A stretch of DNA of 36,722 nucleotides from Phoronis australis (Eukaryota; Phoronida; Phoronidae). Below the pieces are notes generated by a model. That model made no database searches and was not told where the DNA came from. It was given only the letters and a program-made list of their open reading frames with translations. A program made the position numbers and the translations under genes. Shown here piece by piece: positions 31,311 through 36,722 of this stretch (position 1 is the stretch's first letter; each line of letters begins with the position of its first letter). Location: positions 1 to 36,722 of the forward strand of contig NMRA01001239.1 in the NCBI GenBank assembly GCA_002633005.1, written 5' to 3'.

Positions 31311-31854
31311 AAAAGATATATACTTTCAAAGATCAGGCAATGTGCTGCAATTAATGTTATCTGTTGGATCATCAATTTTTTTCAAGTGATATAGATACAC
31401 GCAATTTCGAGAAAAAAATAGAGCGATGGTTGTCTTCGGTATCCCTTGCCAGAGAGGAGCCTCTCAAAATTGTTTCATTGAATATAAAGTTATCTCAATT
31501 TTTCAAAATACATGTATGAATTGTTACGTGCACGTCTTCAAGTGCATTTAGACGACCTACACTGTATGCTGCAAAAACTGAGACCCTAACAAAAACATCC
31601 TGCCACGTCCCACAAAAGGTAAACCGTGCCCTGATACTGAGTTGTCAAGTGTTCCATTGAATTTTGTCTCTTACCTGTATTCATAGTCCTTCTTTTCTCG
31701 ACTGTCTGCGGCTCCATGCCCATGTCAGTTGCCATGGTTTAACACTAACCTTCGCTCCCTGCGGCCGTGTATATTGAAAGGCCACGTGTGACCTCGTGTG
31801 GTATATAAAGACAGCCATACACCATCCGGGCACCTCTTTTTACCCGCCCACATA

Positions 31855-32938
31855 CTTACAGGTTGGTCGGGTGCATATTACCGTCATCTCTGTCTGGGCG
31901 TCCGTCGTTCGGCGTCCGCAGATGTTATCTCCTAAACTCCTCAAAGATCTTGACCGGATTTGGTAGATGTGTTCCTGTGAAACTGACAAAGGATGGGGAC
32001 GAATTTTGAACAGCTCGGAACACCAGTGTGCCCCTTTCCCCCAAATTGCAATATTTGTTTTTTTACGTTTACCTCTTTATCTTCAAAGGTCCCCAATGAA
32101 ATTTTGAATATGGAGACTGATTAGTGAGATGACTCAACTTTTCTATTATTGGATGGATTCGAGGTATTTTTCGCCACCTATTGACCACCTTTATTGTTTT
32201 CGAGTCCGTTTCAGCGTCCTCCCCTCTATCAACCAAACCACTCAAAGGATGATTGTGATAATTGGTAGATATGTTCTTAGTGTGAAGAGGACGGTTGACG
32301 ATGGCCGACGACTTGGACTACTGTGGCGCTTCCTAGTGGCAGTTTTCAGGTTTGGACACTGGATTTTGAGTTAGCGGAGGGGGGTAGGGCAGAGTACTAG
32401 CCAGGATTCTGCCCGTCAGACATTCGCAATCCGGAACCTTCTAATGGAATCAGGGAGAATTTTAGGGGGGCCGTGGCCCCCTCTAAATTCGACACTATTT
32501 TTTGCGTCCATACATGTAGCTGTATGTGCTATGCCCATCAGGATCTTTATTAAATTAAGCAAGTGTATTTATAAGCGGATGACAGCAGACGACGACTGTC
32601 AGATGGATTGAACACATTTTGCGCCACTGATCCAGTGTTTTTGAGTCTGTTTTTGCGTTGTATCAACCAAAGCACTCAAAGGAAGATTATGAAAATTGGC
32701 GTAGGGCCTACATGTTCTTAATGTCAGGAGGACGGTTGACGATGATTTGCAGACTTCGACAACTCTGACGCCCCCTTGTGGCAGTTTTGTTTTTTTGCGC
32801 CACAGCTGTACATCTATCTCTTAAAACTAATGCAGCCTTTTCATTAAATTTAGCTTGTGTATTAATATGAAGTTAACAACGAAAGACGTCGAGTTTCATA
32901 TGGATTCTACGAACGTTGTGCATCCTACTTAGAGAATT
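31855..32938 (+). repeat. GTCCGTCC-headed tandem repeat element, locus 2
   Basis: The head reads ACCGTCATCTCTGTCTGGGC then GTCCGTCGTTCGGCGTCC (about 31880-31920). It is followed by the same modules as locus 1: TTATCTCCTAAACTCCTCAA, TACGTTTACCTCTTTATCTTC, ACCAAACCACTCAAAGGATG and AGTGGCAGTTTT. It is more decayed than locus 1 and is interrupted at about 32395-32490 by a fragment of the hAT-like MITE. Its right limit meets the retrotransposon LTR. Confidence 0.75.
32395..32495 (-). mobile_element. Fragment of the hAT-like MITE nested in the tandem repeat
   Basis: CTAATGGAATCAGGGAGAAT then TTTAGGGGGGCCGTGGCCCC matches the interior of 13441-13760. The termini are not preserved, and TTCGACACTATTTTTTGCG marks the return to the host repeat. 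Confidence 0.55.
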
Positions 32939-32939
32939 A

Positions 32940-33194
32940 TGACATATAGATGGCGCTTGCTATTCGCCCTAGCCGCCATGTTTCTTTTGTCTCTAAATCC
33001 ATTGTTTAATTAGCGGTAAGATTCCCTCATTTATTATAGCCTTAGCACATCTCTAGCGTTGTTAACCTATTGTAATCACACGTCACTTGTTAGCGACCTA
33101 GTATTTACCCCCTGTCTCTGTTCTTTCAGGTTACGATCATTCGTAGTTTGCTGTAACCAATAAACAGTGAAGAAATACTTGCGAGTTATTTTCT
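32940..33194 (+). mobile_element. 5' LTR of the Ty3/gypsy element (limits approximate)
   Basis: It probably starts at TGACATATAGATGGCGC (32940), directly after the tandem repeat. It contains a TATA-like TATTTA at 33102-33107 and an AATAAA polyadenylation signal at 33159-33164, and ends shortly before 33195. With no 3' LTR in the window, both limits are inferred from position and from these signals. Confidence 0.5.
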
Positions 33195-33206
33195 ATGATC
33201 GTAACC
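33129..33206 (+). promoter_or_regulatory. 12-bp inverted repeat: candidate self-priming / primer-binding pair
   Basis: GGTTACGATCAT at 33129-33140 is the exact reverse complement of ATGATCGTAACC at 33195-33206. The first copy lies about 25 bp after the TATA-like box, where transcription should begin. The second is at the LTR/internal junction, where a primer-binding site is expected. No TGG-starting tRNA 3'-end complement is obvious there. This geometry is that of Tf1-type self-priming. Confidence 0.45.
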
Positions 33207-33222
33207 GCTAATCCTCCACACG

Positions 33223-36200
33223 ATGCCCACCGTCCAGTGTCCCTACCCCGGGTGCAGCTATGAGACTGGCGACAACGAAGTAACGCTAGCCGTTGAACTC
33301 TTAAAGATTCACGGACTCACACACACCGCCCAGCCCAGCGCCAGCGTCAAGCTCGACAGAGTCAACCGGCCGTCCATCACCACCGACGTGAGTTCGGCGG
33401 ACTGGCAGTATTTCATGACGAGATGGAATGAGTATGTAGAGGCCACTGGCATTACAGGGAAAACCAAAACCATCCAGCTCCTAGAATGCTGCGACGAGAG
33501 ACTGAGAAAGGACCTCACACGTAACTCCGTCGACCCCCTGACATCACTGGACATTAAGGCGATCCTGGCTTCCATGGAGAAATTGGCTGTGCGCGCAGAG
33601 GCCCCGATGGTAGCCCGAGCTCAGTTGTATACACTGACCCAAGACCACAACGAGCCAGTCCGTGCTTTTTGCGCCCGCGTACGAGGCCAGGCCGCTGTGT
33701 GCCAATACTCCTTGCCCTGCCCATCATGCAACCACCCTGTTGACTACACCGACTCGGTGATAACCGATGTGGTTAGCCAAGGCCTCGCAGACAAGGACAT
33801 CCAGCTCGACTTATTGGGTGACTCCAACCAGTCACCATCCCTAGAAGAGGTCCTCTTATTTGTCGAGAAGAAGGAAACAGGCAAACGATCTGCCACACGC
33901 CTCGCCGAACCCACACACGTCCACGCGGTTAAGAGCACGTACCGCAAAAACCGGGACGCACGCCCGAAACCCCACGACAACATTTTACCGGATCCGCGTC
34001 CTGACGACACATGCACATACTGCGGCCAGACTGGCCACGGCAGAAAAGCACCGACGAAGACACGCCGTACTTCTTGCCCAGCCTTCGGCCACACTTGCGA
34101 GAGATGCAGCACCAAGAACCACTTTCCAGCCGTGTGTCGCGGCGGCCGCCGCACCGACCGTCAGGACGCCCACACTCAACACGGCCATGCATCCTTCGAC
34201 AGCCTGTGCCACATCGACGACGCCACTGGTATCACCCTCGACCACCACGTCTTCGACCACTCCTCCGACGCATGGGTCAAGGGCAAATCGATGTCGCAGC
34301 CCACGGTCACCTTATCCGTAAGCGTCGCCCATGACGATTACCCCTCACTCGGCGTCCACCCCACCACGTCAGCCACCATTGGTGACGCCACTTTCACCTG
34401 CATAGCAGACACCGGGTGCCAAAGTTGCCTGGCAGGCACGTTCCTACTCACTCGGCTGCGCATGTCGCTCGCGGACCTGCTTCCCGTCACCCTGACCATG
34501 AGAACGGCGAACAACGGCGACATCACCATCCTCGGGGCGGTTATCGCCCGTCTATCGAGCCTTCAGCCCCCCAAACGCAGCACTAAACAGATCATCTACA
34601 TCTCTGACTCTACAGATAAATTCTTCCTGAGTAGGCAGGCCTGCCTAGGGTTAGGTATAATTAGCGCTGAATTCCCAACCATCGGCGAGTGCCTCTCGAC
34701 TAAAAACGACGGCGAAGACACGCCTTGCAAGTGCCCACCTCGGGTCAAACCCCCTCCCCGTCCTACGACACTTCCGTTTCCCGCTACCGTCGACAACCGG
34801 GAACGCCTACAACAGTGGCTTTTGGACCATTATGCGTCCTCCACCTTCAACACATGCGAACATACCGCACTCCCGATGATGGACAGCCCCCCGCTCCGCC
34901 TCATGATCAATCTGGACAACGATCCGACACCTCACCACACACCCATCCCCGTCCCCATTCATTGGCAGGACGAAGTCAAAGCCGGCTTGGATCGGGATGT
35001 CAGCCTGGGTGTTATAGAACCTGTGCCCATCGGAACTCCAGTGACCTACTGTCACCGTATGGTCATATGCGCGAAGAAGTCTGGGAAACCTCGTCGCACC
35101 GTCGACATGCAAAGCCTAAACGCGCACGCGACAAGGGAAACCCACCACACGCCATCGCCTTTCCACCTGGCGAGATCTGTCCCCTGTAACACTAAGAAAT
35201 CCGTGTGTGACGCGTGGAACGGGTATCACAGCATTCCACTGCACGAGGACGACCGACACCTCACCACGTTCATCACGCCATGGGGACGCTACCGATATCG
35301 TGTCTGCCCCCAGGGTTATGTTGCCTCCGGTGACGCGTACACACGTCGCTTCGACGACATTATAGCCAACATCTCTAACAAAGTGAAATGCGTCGATGAC
35401 ACGCTTTTATGGTCGGACACCATTGAAAACTGTTTCCACCAGATGACACTGTTCCTAGACACTTGTGGCAACAACGGAATCACTCTGAATCCAGACAAGT
35501 TCGTTTTCGCCAGCGACTGCGTGGAATTTGCGGGGTTCGACATCACCGCCACCACAGTACGACCGAGTCAGAAATATTTACGGGCAATCCGCGAGTTCCC
35601 AACCCCTCAGTCGACTACCGATGTCCGCTCATGGTTCGGCTTAGTGAACCAAGTCTCCTACGCATTTTCCATGGCGACTGTCATGGCGCCATTCCGGGAA
35701 CTCCTGAAGCCGAGACAAAGCTTCTACTGGGACGACACCCTAGATGCACTTTTCCGGGCGTCCAAGTCCAAAATCATCGGCGAGATTTGCCATGGCGTTC
35801 AGATATTCGATAAGACGAAGCCAACATGCATCGTCACCGACTGGTCGAAAGAGGGCCTCGGGTTTTGGCTCCTGCAGAAACACTGCAATTGCGCAACAGC
35901 AACCCCAAAGAAACTATTCTGCTGTCCTGACGGATGGAAGGTGGCCCTTGTAGGTAGCCGATTTACCCACCCCGCTGAATCGCGTTACGCCCCGGTTGAA
36001 GGCGAGGCCCTCGCTGTTGCGGATGCCCTCGACCGAGCACGATACTTCGTACTTGGATGTGCCAACCTCATTGTCGCTGTCGACCACAAACCACTCCTGG
36101 GCATATTTGGCCCGAAACCCCTAGACGAAATCAGCAACCCCCGCCTCCGCAACCTCAAGGAAAAGACGCTACGTTACAAATTCCAACTCGTCCACATACC

Positions 36201-36722
36201 TGGAGCTAAGAACAAGGCCTCTGACTGCATGTCGCGCTTCCCAACCGGACCACGTTCCCCGGACAAATACCATCTCGAAGACGACATTGGTGCCGTCGTC
36301 CCCGGGTCCACTGCCGTCTGCGCACCTCTACAGATTCTGCGGCAACGATCCCCACTCCCAATCTCAAGCCTCGACGACCACTTGGAGCGAGTCGCCTCCG
36401 CCTCCTTGGAAGACTTACCCTCTATCACCTGGGACAAAGTCCGCGTGGCCACAACTAGCGACCCGGACTTGTCACGTCTAGTAGCCATGCTCGAGAATGG
36501 CGCCCTGCCGGACTTATACCCCGACTGGCCCGAGGGGATGCGCGAGTACCACCCATTCCGGCACCATCTCTACTCCATCAATGGCGTCCTGATGTACAAA
36601 GACAGAGTAATTATCCCACGGCCACTACGGGAAAACTGTCTACAAGCCCTCCACTCCGCCCACCAGGGAGTCTCGAAGATGACGGCCCGTGCCGAGACCT
36701 CAATATTTTGGCCCGGTATCAC
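33223..36722 (+). CDS. gag-pol: Ty3/gypsy gag-pol polyprotein (3'-partial, single frame)
   Basis: One frame is open from ATG 33223 to the window edge, 1166 codons without a stop; I checked it codon by codon to 36060 and by motif after that. Order: gag with an N-terminal C2H2-type finger (C6, C11, H30, H34); a degenerate CCHC knuckle from C264 and a canonical one at C292-C295-H300-C305; aspartic protease (D396-T-G, within CIADTGCQ); reverse transcriptase with first catalytic Asp663 (CDAWNGYHS) and CVDD at 725-726; RNase H with D873 (TDWSKEGLG), E928 and D954; and the beginning of the integrase zinc domain (LHSAHQG at 1143-1149, then FWPGI). The RT-RNase H-integrase order is that of Ty3/gypsy, not BEL or Ty1/copia. 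gag and pol are fused without a frameshift. GC-rich codon use contrasts with the AT-rich surroundings, and the lack of damage suggests a recent insertion. The integrase core and 3' LTR lie outside the window. Confidence 0.9.
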   Translation, partial: MPTVQCPYPGCSYETGDNEVTLAVELLKIHGLTHTAQPSASVKLDRVNRPSITTDVSSADWQYFMTRWNEYVEATGITGKTKTIQLLECCDERLRKDLTRNSVDPLTSLDIKAILASMEKLAVRAEAPMVARAQLYTLTQDHNEPVRAFCARVRGQAAVCQYSLPCPSCNHPVDYTDSVITDVVSQGLADKDIQLDLLGDSNQSPSLEEVLLFVEKKETGKRSATRLAEPTHVHAVKSTYRKNRDARPKPHDNILPDPRPDDTCTYCGQTGHGRKAPTKTRRTSCPAFGHTCERCSTKNHFPAVCRGGRRTDRQDAHTQHGHASFDSLCHIDDATGITLDHHVFDHSSDAWVKGKSMSQPTVTLSVSVAHDDYPSLGVHPTTSATIGDATFTCIADTGCQSCLAGTFLLTRLRMSLADLLPVTLTMRTANNGDITILGAVIARLSSLQPPKRSTKQIIYISDSTDKFFLSRQACLGLGIISAEFPTIGECLSTKNDGEDTPCKCPPRVKPPPRPTTLPFPATVDNRERLQQWLLDHYASSTFNTCEHTALPMMDSPPLRLMINLDNDPTPHHTPIPVPIHWQDEVKAGLDRDVSLGVIEPVPIGTPVTYCHRMVICAKKSGKPRRTVDMQSLNAHATRETHHTPSPFHLARSVPCNTKKSVCDAWNGYHSIPLHEDDRHLTTFITPWGRYRYRVCPQGYVASGDAYTRRFDDIIANISNKVKCVDDTLLWSDTIENCFHQMTLFLDTCGNNGITLNPDKFVFASDCVEFAGFDITATTVRPSQKYLRAIREFPTPQSTTDVRSWFGLVNQVSYAFSMATVMAPFRELLKPRQSFYWDDTLDALFRASKSKIIGEICHGVQIFDKTKPTCIVTDWSKEGLGFWLLQKHCNCATATPKKLFCCPDGWKVALVGSRFTHPAESRYAPVEGEALAVADALDRARYFVLGCANLIVAVDHKPLLGIFGPKPLDEISNPRLRNLKEKTLRYKFQLVHIPGAKNKASDCMSRFPTGPRSPDKYHLEDDIGAVVPGSTAVCAPLQILRQRSPLPISSLDDHLERVASASLEDLPSITWDKVRVATTSDPDLSRLVAMLENGALPDLYPDWPEGMREYHPFRHHLYSINGVLMYKDRVIIPRPLRENCLQALHSAHQGVSKMTARAETSIFWPGI

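Noticed and set aside
33309-36488. Many 60-154-codon frames on both strands across the retrotransposon
   Set aside because: All overlap the single 1166-codon gag-pol frame and are by-products of its GC-rich codons; only that frame carries the protease, RT and RNase H motifs.

Overview
This is eukaryotic nuclear DNA, most likely from a marine invertebrate animal. The sequence shows short exons with GT..AG introns, AT-rich non-coding DNA, many ACATGT/TACATGTA runs, and a dense mix of MITE-like, foldback and tandem repeats. Its Ty3/gypsy element has a gag with an N-terminal C2H2 finger. That style is familiar from cnidarian and lophotrochozoan genomes, but the phylum cannot be fixed from the sequence.

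The one host gene I can reconstruct is on the + strand, in six exons between 8155 and 18367. The introns keep phase throughout (0,0,1,1,0). The exons encode one ankyrin repeat plus a C-terminal cap, a glutamine-rich linker, and a trypsin-like serine protease domain resembling FAM111/HtrA-type peptidases. The catalytic His, Asp and Ser lie on three different exons. The visible 427 residues are the C-terminal part; the start and any further ankyrin exons must lie upstream, and I do not see them in 1-8154. Ankyrin plus FAM111-like protease is the best candidate here for an unusual biological system.

The left end (about 162-1340, minus strand) is a broken copy of a repetitive invertebrate gene family. 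Its motif order resembles PIN/FEN1-type nucleases. Between it and the ankyrin exon lie a hAT-like MITE and old dispersed repeats. The intron between 8254 and 10674 holds three ~350-bp tandem units, an array of palindromes of the type GCGGAA..TTCCGC, a single N at 10350, and a 224-bp segment present on both sides. That last pattern looks like a haplotype-derived false duplication. Later introns hold a tandem array with one inverted unit (12410-12720), a second hAT-like MITE, a tRNA-like SINE head, and a 140-bp dimeric foldback MITE that recurs 15 bp after the gene's stop codon.

From 18530 to 32940 there is no gene I can defend. It contains a long GTCCGTCC-headed tandem family (two loci), an old tandem duplication (23205-24345), a foldback element built of ~25-bp repeats (24691-25155), a MITE with ~90-bp inverted ends (26609-26926), a mariner-type remnant, an unrecognised 99-codon open stretch, and hAT-like debris.

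The right end (about 32940 to the edge) is an apparently intact, GC-rich Ty3/gypsy retrotransposon. It has a 5' LTR and one uninterrupted gag-pol frame (1166 codons) carrying a C2H2 finger, CCHC knuckles, protease, reverse transcriptase, RNase H and the start of integrase. A 12-bp perfect inverted repeat links its LTR to the sequence just before the ORF, suggesting Tf1-like self-priming.
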